Origin: Verrucomicrobiaceae bacterium
Lineage (GTDB): Bacteria > Verrucomicrobiota > Verrucomicrobiia > Verrucomicrobiales > Verrucomicrobiaceae
NCBI GenBank assembly: GCA_021151605.1
Contig: JAGKWZ010000040.1
Location: forward strand, 1-29,399
Direction of reading: 5' to 3'
DNA: 29,399 nucleotides
Positions 16,267 through 24,448 of this stretch are shown one piece after another (within the stretch, counting starts at the first letter, position 1; each line of letters begins with the position of its first letter). The position numbers and the translations under genes are program-made. Under the pieces are notes generated by a model. That model saw only the letters and a list, made by a program, of their open reading frames with translations. It was not told the origin of the DNA and searched no databases.

Positions 16267-17808
16267 TCACTGCGCGCTGGCGGCGCGGATGAACTTGGCG
16301 AGGTCGGCTTTCTGTTTCTTCAGGTCGGGCAGGTTCAGATACATCATGTGACCGGAGGCGTAGTCATCCTGGGTGATGTTTTTCAGCAGATCAGGATGCA
16401 CGCGTAGGTGGTTGAAAGTGTAGCGGCTGGCGAAGTAGGGCGTGGCCATGTCGTAGAAACCATTCGAGACGTGGACTTTGAGGAAGGGATTCGCGGTCAT
16501 GCTCTCGGCGAGGATCTCGGAGACATCGGCGAACTGGTTGTCGGCATCCCAGTTCCACTTCCCGACGCTTGCCAGGATGTTGTAGGGGCGGTCATCCTCG
16601 AACTTCAGATCGTTGCGGACGTAGTGATTGAAGGTGGAGGCAAAGGCGCTGAAAATGGCATCGGCGCTGGGGTCACTCTCGGCGCTCTCGCTGAGCGGAT
16701 CGCGGACGTAGTTCGTGTAGCGGCTGTCGAAGCGACCGGTGACGAGGCGCTTGTCACGCAACAGCTCGGCATTGAAGCGATGGAGCGGGACACGGAGGTT
16801 TGAGCCATCGACAAAGGCTTCCGAGAGGCCGGTGAGACGGGCCATTTCCTTCACGACTTTGGCGCGATCAGCGGCAGGCAAACCAGCACCGAGGAGCAGG
16901 GCGCGGTTGTATTCACCAGCGGCGAAGTTTTCAGCCTCGGCGAGGACTTCAGCGAGAGGCTTCTTGAGCAAATCGGCGGCGAGCCTTTTATGATACCAGG
17001 CGGTGGCGGTGTAGCTGGGCAGAAAGAGCATGTGCGGCAGGTCATTGCCTTCGCCACCCCAGATGGTTTGGAAGTTCAGCACGGTGGAGACGAGCATGAT
17101 GCCATTCAAATTGAGCCGATGGGCACGGATGAGTTCACCACTGAGCGCTGCGGCGCGGGTGGTGCCGTAGCTTTCACCAATGAGGAACTTCGGCGAAGGC
17201 CAGCGCGAGTGCTTGCTGACATAGAGGCGGATGAATTCGCCGATGCTCTTGGCGTCTTCATTCACGCCGAAGAAGTTCTTGGCATCCTCGGGCTTCGCTG
17301 CGCGGCTGTAACCCGTGCCCACGGGGTCGATGAAGACGAGGTCGGTTTCATCCAGCAGGCTGAATTCATTGTCCACGAGCGAATAGGGTGGCGGCACCGC
17401 GAAGCCGTCATCGCGCAGCTTCACGCGCTTTGGTCCGAGCAGGCCCATGTGCATCCAGACGGAGGAAGAGCCGGGACCACCATTGAAGGAAAAGGTCAGC
17501 GGTCGGGTGGCCGCATCGGTGATGCCTTTCTTGGTGTAGGCGATGAAGAAGATGTCCGCCGTGGTTTTGCCCTCGGCATCTTTGAGCGCCAGCGTGCCTG
17601 CGGTGGCGGTGTAGTCGATCTTCTGGCCGCCGAGAGTGAGGCTGTGCTCGGTCTCCGTTTTCTTGTCGGGCTTCGCTTCGTCTTTCTTCTCCTTGCTGCC
17701 TTTTTCGTCCTTGGCTGCAGGTGCCGGTTTGGCAGGCTCTTCGGCCTTTGAGGGAAGTGAAGAAAGGGCTACAACGGCAAAATAGAGAGAGGCTCGGAGG
17801 AGTGACAT
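16267..17808 (-). CDS. Secreted serine carboxypeptidase-like protein (peptidase S10)
   Basis: A 513-residue protein with a signal peptide (MSLLRASLYFAVVALSSLPSKA) and a Lys/Glu/Ala-rich linker at 23-52. The alpha/beta-hydrolase core has the S10 oxyanion block SFNGGPGSSSVW (about 107-118), DLVFIDPVGTGYSRA (156-170) and nucleophile elbow GESYG with S213. The C-terminus has SNGFYDMATPYFASRY, probably carrying the catalytic Asp, and GHMMYL with the catalytic His. Such proteins trim C-terminal residues from peptides in the periplasm. ATG 17808 is chosen because it starts the signal peptide. Confidence 0.9.
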   Translation of the reverse strand: MSLLRASLYFAVVALSSLPSKAEEPAKPAPAAKDEKGSKEKKDEAKPDKKTETEHSLTLGGQKIDYTATAGTLALKDAEGKTTADIFFIAYTKKGITDAATRPLTFSFNGGPGSSSVWMHMGLLGPKRVKLRDDGFAVPPPYSLVDNEFSLLDETDLVFIDPVGTGYSRAAKPEDAKNFFGVNEDAKSIGEFIRLYVSKHSRWPSPKFLIGESYGTTRAAALSGELIRAHRLNLNGIMLVSTVLNFQTIWGGEGNDLPHMLFLPSYTATAWYHKRLAADLLKKPLAEVLAEAENFAAGEYNRALLLGAGLPAADRAKVVKEMARLTGLSEAFVDGSNLRVPLHRFNAELLRDKRLVTGRFDSRYTNYVRDPLSESAESDPSADAIFSAFASTFNHYVRNDLKFEDDRPYNILASVGKWNWDADNQFADVSEILAESMTANPFLKVHVSNGFYDMATPYFASRYTFNHLRVHPDLLKNITQDDYASGHMMYLNLPDLKKQKADLAKFIRAASAQ

Positions 17809-17903
17809 GGCGCGGAGAATAGCAGGCCAAGCAAGAAAGCCATCTTTTCCCTTGCAGAATCTCATACAAGCGGCAATCTCCGCGCCCGCTCACTCCGAGC
17901 AGT

Positions 17904-17978
17904 GACCCCTTCGTCTAGCGGTTAGGACACATCCCTTTCACGGATGCGACACGAGTTCGATTCTCGTAGGGGTCGCCA
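17904..17978 (+). tRNA. tRNA-Glu (UUC), CCA encoded
   Basis: A full cloverleaf can be drawn. The acceptor stem is GACCCCT with AGGGGTC (17968-17974), the D-arm GTCTAGCGGTTAGGAC, the anticodon loop CTTTCAC (anticodon TTC), and the T-arm ACGAGTTCGATTCTCGT. The discriminator G is at 17975 and CCA at 17976-17978. Confidence 0.96.
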
Positions 17979-17997
17979 ATTCTCTTCAGAGAATTGG
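17976..17997 (+). terminator. Hairpin at the 3' end of tRNA-Glu
   Basis: A perfect 9-bp stem CCAATTCTC / GAGAATTGG with a TTCA loop begins within the encoded CCA. There is no T-run, so it may act in 3'-end processing or as a weak terminator. Confidence 0.5.
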
Positions 17998-18108
17998 TCA
18001 TCGTCGCCAGCTCCGTATTTGAGAGCTTTCGACTGTAGGGCACTAAAACTCCTGAGGAGTGCTCACTCAAAAGCGCTCTCGACACAGCTTTTGAAGTTTA
18101 TGTCGTCA

Positions 18109-18204
18109 TCAATCCCGCAGATCCGGGCGCTGCAGACAGGAATCCCGTTTCTTGCGCTTGATTGGCAGCCCTCGTCCGGTAGTGTCCGTTTCTGGCGTTT
18201 CCAC
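18109..18204 (-). pseudogene. 5' fragment of an older tyrosine integrase gene
   Basis: On the minus strand from GTG 18204 the translation VETPETDTTGRG, LPIKRKKRDSC matches the first 23 residues of the integrase at the right end of the element (METPEMDTTGRG, PPIKRKKRDSC), with only three differences. Similarity then ends and a stop follows at 18109-18111. The DNA between it and the left 65-bp repeat also resembles the integrase upstream region. It lies outside the present element, so it appears to be what remains of an earlier related insertion at the same tRNA site. Confidence 0.85.
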
Positions 18205-18271
18205 GCGCGCAGAACACCTTAAGTGCCCTTATCTGTCCACGTTTTCTGTTTTCAATTAGAACGTTTCCAGA

Positions 18272-18336
18272 TAAAACATTGAGGATCAACGACTTGCTCC
18301 TGTAGCTCAACGGTTAGAGCAGGGGACTCATAATCC
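18272..18336 (+). repeat. Left attachment repeat (attL) with 5' tRNA fragment
   Basis: Perfectly identical to 29330-29394. It holds 24 bp of leader and then the first 41 nt of the tRNA (18296-18336), from the acceptor stem through the anticodon loop CTCATAA and three stem bases. After 18336 the sequence leaves the tRNA (AGAGGC), so this copy cannot make a tRNA. Confidence 0.93.
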
Positions 18337-18741
18337 AGAGGCTCGGCCTTATGAATTTCCGTGCAATAGACTGTAAATCAATAGTTTGTAATTGTTGTTC
18401 GGCCTCTGATTCTCATTAGTCTTTGCCAGAAGCAGACACGAAACGCCAGTTTTCGCCGCTTAACTGTCCCCTATCTGGCGACGATCTGAGGGCCGCCATT
18501 GGCAATAAATTTTCGGCCTCGAAATCCATTGAGTAAGCCCAGCGTGAAACCGGGTTCTCATCCCCCGCCCCCCGGTCTTTCTTTTACCCTCCTCCAGTGC
18601 TCCACAGATTCAGAAGCACGCGCCGCCGTCTCGCTCCCTTTGGTTCAAGTGTCGTATGGACTGCGGTTGCTACTTTGCTTTGAAGCGGGGAGCCCCCCTT
18701 TTTCTGTTACCGCAGACCATTGCAGTGGTGTTCCTACTTTT
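18337..18741. other. Left end of the element: non-coding, integrase-site-like repeats
   Basis: No convincing gene is seen here. The stretch AGAGGC (18337) can pair with GCCTCT near 18400. TTAACTGTCCCCTA at 18460-18473 is identical to a motif beside the right core (29276-29289), as expected for an integrase arm-type site. A diverged 50-bp repeat (18493-18544) also occurs at 27883-27932, just downstream of the integrase gene. Confidence 0.6.
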
Positions 18742-19347
18742 TTACTTCAGGTCGTCGAAATTCTTCCAGCGCGCCTGCTCCAATCGGTCATACGCTGTTT
18801 TGCATTCTTCTGACCGCCTTTTATAGTCATCCTCACTGTAGCGAATCAAATACCCAATCCCAGCTAATGCCACATCACACCAATTCCCGCCATCTAATTT
18901 GAAATCCTGATTTACTGACTTTCTCGAAGCACCAACGAAGGGCATAAACGCTAAAATCCCACCGGTTTTTTGAGGAACTACTGGCTTCTTGATTTGCACT
19001 TGTTGCTCCAGTTTTTTCAAAGCTTCCGAGTTGGATTTAACCACAGCCAAATATGAATTTAGCTTTTGGTCTTGTTCATCAGTTAGTGGCTTCAGAAGCT
19101 TCAGTGGCGACTGCGCGGTATCAATACCTAGATTAGCGTTTAATTGAGCTTGCTCATATAAACTCTTTGCCTGTGCCTTGTCGTCATCAGCCCCTTTGTC
19201 CTTTATGATGACCACACTCCCTCGGGCGCTCTGTCGCATCAATGTCATATTATCACCGAAGAATACAGCCCTTTGGTCGGGTGGCGACACGCATGATTGA
19301 AGGATAGGTAGGATGGCAAGAAGTGGGAGAAGATGTTTGGGACTCAT
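18742..19347 (-). CDS. Unrecognised lipoprotein
   Basis: A 201-residue protein with a lipoprotein signal: MSPKHLLPLLAILPILQSC, with lipobox LQSC and C19 as the lipidated residue. Residues about 45-125 are rich in Lys, Glu, Gln and Asp with a likely coiled coil (LAVVKSNSEALKKLEQQVQ). The C-terminal part ends DRLEQARWKNFDDLK. No family is recognised. It is the last gene of the element before the left end, on the same strand as the others. Its base composition looks more AT-rich than the host genes, consistent with cargo of foreign origin. Confidence 0.7.
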   Translation of the reverse strand: MSPKHLLPLLAILPILQSCVSPPDQRAVFFGDNMTLMRQSARGSVVIIKDKGADDDKAQAKSLYEQAQLNANLGIDTAQSPLKLLKPLTDEQDQKLNSYLAVVKSNSEALKKLEQQVQIKKPVVPQKTGGILAFMPFVGASRKSVNQDFKLDGGNWCDVALAGIGYLIRYSEDDYKRRSEECKTAYDRLEQARWKNFDDLK

Positions 19348-19485
19348 GCCCGAACACTTAACCTTCTGGTAGCTATCAAACTACACTGCGGTTGCTTTTG
19401 CCTCGGCGAGTATTGCTATCTTCCATAGCTTTAATCGTTTCCTCCTCCTTCTTTCCCCCCGCGCCCGGAGTCCTCACCTTCCCGC

Positions 19486-20127
19486 TCAATTCATGCGGGT
19501 AAGAAGCCGGTGAACGCTCGTCGGGTGCCAGCGCCCGCCCGATGGAGTCGGCACGTTGCGCTTGTTCAAGGCTTCCGCGATTCCTCGCACCGTCTTGATT
19601 CCTTCCGCTTCGATCTCTGCCAGCACGGGCCGCACTGACTCCACGGTTTCCAGTGCCTTCCGATGATTCACGGCTCCAAGGATAGCGCCATGCGTTCCCA
19701 GCTTGGTGCCTCGGGCCTTTGCGCTCGCAAGTGCCGCCTTGGTGCGTGCGGAGATCGCCCGCGCTTCCTCTTCTGCCACCGCTGCCAGAATTTGCACCGT
19801 GAGACGGTTCGCCGTAGGCATGTCCACGGCCACGAAATCAATCCCGGCCTCCATCAGCCCGGAGATGAAATGCAGATTGCGCGCCAGCCTGTCCAGCTTG
19901 GCGATGATCAGCGTGGCCTTGTGCTTTTTGCACAGTGCCAGCGCGGCTTGAAGCTGGGGGCGGTTCTTCCGCCTGCCTGATTCGATCTCTGTGAACTCTC
20001 CCAGCAATTCCCAAGCTCCCCCGTTGAGATGGCCTTTCACGGCCTCCCGTTGTGCTTCTAGTCCCAAGCCGCTCTTGCCTTGTTGAGCAGTGGAGACGCG
20101 ATAGTAGGCGATGAATTTCCCGTTCAT
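19486..20127 (-). CDS. Small serine recombinase (resolvase/invertase family)
   Basis: A 213-residue protein with the catalytic domain of resolvases: MNGKFIAYYRVS with catalytic S12, GLEAQREAV, the E-S-G-R turn (FTEIESGRRKNRPQL), IIAKLDRLARN, and the E helix (AVAEEEARAISARTKAAL). The C-terminus is a short helix-turn-helix (TVRGIAEALNKRNVPTPSGG, WHPTSVHRLLTRM). Such enzymes resolve multimers or invert DNA at short sites using a 2-bp staggered cut. ATG 20127 gives the canonical start; the frame stays open to a TTG at 20226, but that extension would translate through the adjacent inverted repeat. A role in resolving replicated or tandem copies of the element is plausible. Confidence 0.88.
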   Translation of the reverse strand: MNGKFIAYYRVSTAQQGKSGLGLEAQREAVKGHLNGGAWELLGEFTEIESGRRKNRPQLQAALALCKKHKATLIIAKLDRLARNLHFISGLMEAGIDFVAVDMPTANRLTVQILAAVAEEEARAISARTKAALASAKARGTKLGTHGAILGAVNHRKALETVESVRPVLAEIEAEGIKTVRGIAEALNKRNVPTPSGGRWHPTSVHRLLTRMN

Positions 20128-20159
20128 GTTCACATATATACGAACGTATATGTGTGAAC
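20128..20159. promoter_or_regulatory. 32-bp near-perfect inverted repeat: recombinase site or operator
   Basis: Two 15-bp arms, GTTCACATATATACG (20128-20142) and CGTATATGTGTGAAC (20145-20159), are separated by AA. Fourteen of 15 positions pair. It abuts the recombinase start codon. The 2-bp centre is what serine recombinase crossover sites have. On the minus strand it also covers a possible -10 (TATATA) with a TTGCGT -35 just upstream, so autoregulation is possible. Confidence 0.7.
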
Positions 20160-20172
20160 GCAAGCCTTTTCT

Positions 20173-20200
20173 TCGCCAGTGATTGCCAGCTCTTGCCAGC
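20173..20200 (-). promoter_or_regulatory. Triple CTGGC motif, 10-bp spacing, upstream of the recombinase
   Basis: GCCAG occurs on the plus strand at 20175, 20185 and 20195, exactly one helical turn apart, as TTGCCAG or TCGCCAG. It ends about 47 bp before the recombinase start and about 10 bp from the possible -35. The same layout recurs at 22083-22110. Confidence 0.6.
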
Positions 20201-20222
20201 ATTTCACCAAATGCGGCCATGC

Positions 20223-22040
20223 TCAATACACCAACACGAGAACAGCGGCCTGTTCAGCGTCCTTGATCACTTCCTCAAACTTGCGGTCATCTGTGTTCGG
20301 TTCTTTGAGCTTGTCGGCCACTTCGGGAACTGACTCAAGGAAGCTCAATAAATAGCTGCTCTTCACGGCATAGCTCACATTCTCCGCCAGAGTGCCGGTG
20401 GTCGCGATGGCTGCCTTCTGACTCAGCTTTGCCACAACGACACCGATGACGTTGCCATGCTCATCCACCAGCGCCCCGCCAGAGTTCCCCGGCTGGACGG
20501 GCACACTGATTTGAAAATGCCGCGCATCATCCTGAATGCCTGCGAGGCTGGCGATTTCTCCTTTCGCGAGCTTGGGCGAGTAACCTTGCAAGCCCACATT
20601 GGGAAAGCCCACCGTGGCTGCTGTCGATCCAAGACGCACTCCCCGGCTGGACGTGATGGCAAGGGGCGCGAATTTTCCTTCTGCCTTGAGGAGAGTCAGG
20701 TCATTCGCCCGGTCCACTTTAATGACCTTGGCAGTAATGGCTCCGTTGCTTGTTGTCACACGCACCGCCGCTCCTTCATCCGCAACATGCTGGTTGGTGA
20801 TGAGGTAGCCATCTTCGGTGATGAAGAATCCGCTTCCAGTGGATTGGGGACGCGATTCAGCATGGCTCTCGCGTGAAACTGGGCTTTCTGTTGAAGTTGC
20901 TTTAAGTGGTGTGAACTCACGTGCCATTCGCTGTCCTTCTGCTCGTTGCGTTGGCGTGAGAATCGTTTCGAGAAATTGTAAATTGTGTTCAACGGCAGCC
21001 ACCAATTGAGGGGTGCTTAGCTCATTTTTTTGAGCCTTCGCCAAGAGCCACCATTTATACGCACTCGTTTCGTCTTTTGCCACACCGCGCCCATCACAAT
21101 ACAAGGCTCCGATACTGGCATGAGCATCAGCAAGTCCCTGCTCAGAGGCTTTCAGATACCAACTCGCTGCCTCCCTGTCACTTTTGACAACTCCCACCCC
21201 TTTTTCATACATTTGTGCCGTTTTGTCTTGGGCATAAACGTGTCCTTGTTGGGCGGCCTTGGCGAACCATTTAAATGCCTGGACATCATCTTGGGGCACC
21301 CCATTTCCCCCAGAATATAAAAGCCCAACATTGTACTGAGCGTTTGCATTATTCTTCTCGGCAGCTTTGAGACTCCATTTAAGCGCATCAGCGTAAAACT
21401 TGGGCGTCGTTTCACCATAGATTGCATACAAAGCTCCAAAAGTGGTTTGCGCTTCAACGTGCCCCTGCTCAGCAGCCAAGCGATACCATTTCGTCCCTTC
21501 GGCTTCATCTTTGGTTGTGCCCAAACCGTAATACAAGCGCTCAGCGAGTTCGTATTGGGCAACAACATGGCCCTGTTCTGCCGCCAAGCGATACCACTTC
21601 ATCGCTTCGGCTTCATCCTTGGGCATTCCCAAGCCTTCAGAGTAAATCAGAGCCAACGCATACTGTGCATCAACGGACCCCTGTTTGGCAGATTTCACAA
21701 ACCACCTCACCGCTTCGGCTGCATTTTCCGCAACACCGATACCACCTTGATAACAGTGGCCTATGTTGTTTTGAGCTACAACGTGACCTTGAGTGGCAGC
21801 CTTGAGCCACCAGTCAAACCCTTTGTTTTGATCTTCGGGATCATCCCGGCCTGACATATACTTTCGGCCAAGCTGAAATTGTGCCTCGGCATCGCCCTGC
21901 TCGGCCTTCGCGAGTAGTTCATCAGCAACCGCTTCAGGCACGGGTTGCTGATTATTTACAACCTGCTTTTTCTTGGAGCAGTCCGCCAATGCCAAGACCA
22001 AGCAGAGGACGAATAGCGATGAGCAACGAATAGGTTCCAT
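20223..22040 (-). CDS. Sel1-repeat lipoprotein with C-terminal trypsin-like protease
   Basis: A 605-residue protein with a lipoprotein signal (lipobox LADC, C21). Residues about 40-340 are eight Sel1 repeats of some 36 residues (for example GHVVAQYELAERLYYGLG, then a WYRLAAEQ helix). A linker leads to a trypsin-like domain at about 400-575 with the complete triad H418 (TNQHVA), D447 (ANDLTLL) and S520 (QPGNSGGAL), as in HtrA/DegP-type peptidases but without a PDZ domain. It is probably anchored facing the periplasm. The Sel1 array would bind a partner or substrate. This is unexpected cargo for a small element; a role in surface exclusion or phage resistance is possible but untested. Confidence 0.85.
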   Translation of the reverse strand: MEPIRCSSLFVLCLVLALADCSKKKQVVNNQQPVPEAVADELLAKAEQGDAEAQFQLGRKYMSGRDDPEDQNKGFDWWLKAATQGHVVAQNNIGHCYQGGIGVAENAAEAVRWFVKSAKQGSVDAQYALALIYSEGLGMPKDEAEAMKWYRLAAEQGHVVAQYELAERLYYGLGTTKDEAEGTKWYRLAAEQGHVEAQTTFGALYAIYGETTPKFYADALKWSLKAAEKNNANAQYNVGLLYSGGNGVPQDDVQAFKWFAKAAQQGHVYAQDKTAQMYEKGVGVVKSDREAASWYLKASEQGLADAHASIGALYCDGRGVAKDETSAYKWWLLAKAQKNELSTPQLVAAVEHNLQFLETILTPTQRAEGQRMAREFTPLKATSTESPVSRESHAESRPQSTGSGFFITEDGYLITNQHVADEGAAVRVTTSNGAITAKVIKVDRANDLTLLKAEGKFAPLAITSSRGVRLGSTAATVGFPNVGLQGYSPKLAKGEIASLAGIQDDARHFQISVPVQPGNSGGALVDEHGNVIGVVVAKLSQKAAIATTGTLAENVSYAVKSSYLLSFLESVPEVADKLKEPNTDDRKFEEVIKDAEQAAVLVLVY

Positions 22041-22045
22041 GATAG

Positions 22046-22074
22046 AAAGTAGGGCGGGGGAACATGTCTTTCAA
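22046..22074 (-). promoter_or_regulatory. Possible promoter of the Sel1/protease gene
   Basis: On the minus strand, TTGAAA (22074-22069) and TACTTT (22051-22046) are 17 bp apart. The -10 ends 5 bp before the ATG, which would give a leaderless mRNA. No Shine-Dalgarno sequence is seen before this ATG, which agrees. Confidence 0.4.
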
Positions 22075-22082
22075 CGGCATCG

Positions 22083-22110
22083 TTGCCAGGACACGCCAGC
22101 CGTTGCCAGT
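22083..22110 (-). promoter_or_regulatory. Triple CTGGC motif, 10-bp spacing, upstream of the Sel1/protease gene
   Basis: GCCAG lies at 22085, 22095 and 22105 (GTTGCCAG, CACGCCAG, GTTGCCAG), again with exact 10-bp spacing. The array ends 44 bp before the start codon and about 9-10 bp from the predicted -35. It matches the array before the serine recombinase gene. Confidence 0.6.
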
Positions 22111-22179
22111 TCTCCACGGCCCTCCTCCTCCGGCATTCTCCCCCTAGCTTTTCACCCGGAGGAGCCGGATTCCACCCGC

Positions 22180-23367
22180 TCAATCCTCCGCGCCCTCATC
22201 GAAAGGCGATGGCTCCGGCCTGTGCTCGGGTTTCAAAGACAGCAGCAGCCCGCCGTTTGTTTCTTCGATGGCATAGCAAAACTTCCCTTTAGGCTGGCCG
22301 TCCTTTGTCTTGCCGATGGCATCAGATACCGCGCTGTCACCGCACTGGCATAATGCCATGAGTTTTCTTGTGGCCTCGGCCCGCGTCAAAGCGCCATCTT
22401 TGAAAACCTCCTGCAAGTGCTCCAGCTTCACCTTGCTCTTGTCTTTCTTCGCACCGCCTGCGCTATCGTCGGCCTTCTCCCAGATACTCCAGTCGAAATC
22501 TTGGATCTCTTCCATCGTGTGCCGGTCGCTGAGTTGCATCGCCCGCTTTTCGCCTTCCAGTTCTCCGTTGTTGGAGACTTTCAGCGCCACCACGGCCAGC
22601 CTGTTTTCCTTGAAGCCTTCCGTCACACGTCCGGCAAAGATGATGGTTCGGCTTCGGCGCTGAATAGTCTGGTGCCCGGAGATCAGATTCAGCAGCGCCC
22701 GGCCTGCCTTGTCCTCTGACTTCGGCTTGCGTGAATGATGAATGAGCAGCACGGCGGGCCGTGTCTCCATGCCAAGAAAGAGCTGGTGCAGATTGTCAAA
22801 GAAGGCGCTGAAATCCCGCGCTTGTTCGTCCTGACAAAAGTTGCTCACCGTGTCCACGATCAGAAGCCGGACATCCTTGGTGATGATGTCCTCGCGAATG
22901 TCCTCTTGCAGCTCGGGATTGCCCAGACTGAGCACGTCGGGAATATCCGTGATGTGGATGAAGTCCCGCGCATCGGCGGGCAGGTCCATCTTGGTGAACT
23001 GCTTTTTCATGCGCTTGCGCCCATTCTCACAGTTCAGCCAGAGACTTGCAAAGCGGGTCCGCACATCGAAGCCCAGCCATTGCCCGGCACCTCTGGCACC
23101 GCAGAGTTGCAGGTCTCCGACAATGAAGCCTTTGAAGGAGCCGGGCGGGCCGAAAAGCAGCGCCGTTTCCCCCAGCTCGATGAATCCTTCCGCGATGAGA
23201 TCAGCGCCCTCTTTGGGCTGGAACGCTATCACCTCGTCCACGTTGTAAGTTCGCAGGACTCGGGGCCGCTTGGGCTTGGCATTGCCAGCACTGCCGCTGC
23301 CTGCGGGTGCCTGTGTCGGGTCCATCACCCGCTGCCGTTTTTTGTTAGGTTCGTTCACGTTATTCAT
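22180..23367 (-). CDS. RepA-like AAA ATPase (replicative helicase type)
   Basis: A 395-residue protein. The N-terminal 35 residues are basic and disordered (NEPNKKRQRVM, NAKPKRPRV). The RecA-like ATPase core has Walker A GPPGSFKG (73-80), in which the usual Ser/Thr after Lys is Gly. Walker B is LLIVDTVS with D172. LLIHHSRKPKSED follows, typical of RepA/AAA_25 helicases of plasmids and phages. The C-terminal 90 residues are likely a DNA-binding domain. It overlaps the primase-like gene by 4 bp (ATGA), so the two are translationally coupled and probably act together in replication of the excised element. Confidence 0.8.
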   Translation of the reverse strand: MNNVNEPNKKRQRVMDPTQAPAGSGSAGNAKPKRPRVLRTYNVDEVIAFQPKEGADLIAEGFIELGETALLFGPPGSFKGFIVGDLQLCGARGAGQWLGFDVRTRFASLWLNCENGRKRMKKQFTKMDLPADARDFIHITDIPDVLSLGNPELQEDIREDIITKDVRLLIVDTVSNFCQDEQARDFSAFFDNLHQLFLGMETRPAVLLIHHSRKPKSEDKAGRALLNLISGHQTIQRRSRTIIFAGRVTEGFKENRLAVVALKVSNNGELEGEKRAMQLSDRHTMEEIQDFDWSIWEKADDSAGGAKKDKSKVKLEHLQEVFKDGALTRAEATRKLMALCQCGDSAVSDAIGKTKDGQPKGKFCYAIEETNGGLLLSLKPEHRPEPSPFDEGAED

Positions 23368-24407
23368 GGAAAAAGATCATTTAAAAGTTCAGGGTTTGCC
23401 CGCAGGCTGTGCGGGTCCGCGTTCAGCAGGTCAGCCAGGTCTTTGCCCGGCCTGCCCGCCTTGGTGGTGAAGCCGGACAGGTCGAACGCATCCACCACCA
23501 CCGCGCCCGCCTCCTTGATCTGCGCCGCCCACTGCCGCGCCGCATTCATGCCGCTTTCATCCGTGTGCGGATAGATTCGGACATGCTTTCCCCGGAAGTT
23601 GGGCAGACACTCCACCGCCAGCCGATGAACACCCGCGCCCAGCACAGAGCACACGGCCACACGTTCCGCCGCGTCCAGTTGCAGCGCCGCATCATGCGCC
23701 GCTATGAGGTCCGGCGCTCCTTCCACCAGTGCCACCACCGGGAAGCCTGCCGCCAGCTCGATGCCGCAGGGATGATCCTTCCCATTGCCGATGCTGTGCG
23801 CCTTGCGTCGGGGCGGGGTTCCGTCACGCTCCGGCCAGTATTCACCAGACAGAAGCCGCAACTCCACCAGCCGCCGCGCCTCATCGGCCACGGCCCAGAA
23901 TGACAGGCCGCGCCAGTGCTGCCGCCACGGGCAGGCCGCATCATAAATGCCGAAATGCAGTAGCCCGCGCCGCGCTGCCAGCTCGATGCCTGCCAGTGAA
24001 AAGCCGCGCAGACTCGCCAGCGCTTTCTTTTCCTCTGCCGTCCCCGGTCGCAGAGTCGGCCACGGCTCCGGCTTCCTCATCGGCTCCGGTCTTCGGGGTG
24101 CCCGTGGGCGTGGCTTCACCGTGCCGGATTCATCCGCCACCAGCCCGGCCCGCGCCGCGCACCAGCGCACCGCCGCCGCTGTGTCCAGGTCAGCCGCTGC
24201 CTTCACAAAGTCCACCACGTCACCACCCTCGCCGCCGGAATGATCAAACCAGCGCCGCGACTCGGCGAACACGCTAAACGATGGCCTGCGGTCATCTCTC
24301 CAGGGCGTCCGGCATGACTTCGCCGGGCGTCCCTCCAAGCCCAGCGCGTGCCAGGCATCTGCAATGGTGAAGCAGTCCTTCACCCGCTCAATCAATCCTC
24401 GTTCCAT
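23364..24407 (-). CDS. Primase-like protein (degenerate CHC2 plus Toprim)
   Basis: A 347-residue protein. Residues 1-70 look like the zinc-binding domain of bacterial primases (SCRTPWRDDRRPSFSVF, then WFDHSGGEGGDVVDFV), but the zinc ligands expected in CPxH...CxxC are mostly gone; only C32 remains. A Pro/Arg-rich linker at about 95-125 is followed by a Toprim-like fold with E230 in VVALVEGAPDLIAAHDA and the later IYPHTDESGMNAA. It probably makes primers or loads the helicase for the element. Its ATG (24407) has a GGAGG 10 bases upstream. It is coupled to the RepA-like gene. Confidence 0.75.
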   Translation of the reverse strand: MERGLIERVKDCFTIADAWHALGLEGRPAKSCRTPWRDDRRPSFSVFAESRRWFDHSGGEGGDVVDFVKAAADLDTAAAVRWCAARAGLVADESGTVKPRPRAPRRPEPMRKPEPWPTLRPGTAEEKKALASLRGFSLAGIELAARRGLLHFGIYDAACPWRQHWRGLSFWAVADEARRLVELRLLSGEYWPERDGTPPRRKAHSIGNGKDHPCGIELAAGFPVVALVEGAPDLIAAHDAALQLDAAERVAVCSVLGAGVHRLAVECLPNFRGKHVRIYPHTDESGMNAARQWAAQIKEAGAVVVDAFDLSGFTTKAGRPGKDLADLLNADPHSLRANPELLNDLFP

Positions 24408-24448
24408 GATGATGAATCCTCCGGTTGCGGGGGAGATGCGGAGGAGGA

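Noticed and set aside
17904..18272. tRNA-Glu as the integration target
   Set aside because: Its sequence is intact and is not duplicated at the other end; the 65-bp repeats contain a different tRNA.
18350..18420. tRNA-Tyr-like anticodon stretch (GACTGTAAATC) near attL
   Set aside because: Neither anticodon-stem pairing nor acceptor and T-arms can be formed around it.
20128..20226. Longer N-terminus for the serine recombinase (TTG 20226 or ATG 20220)
   Set aside because: The extension would translate the inverted repeat, and the family starts at MNGKFIAYYRVS.
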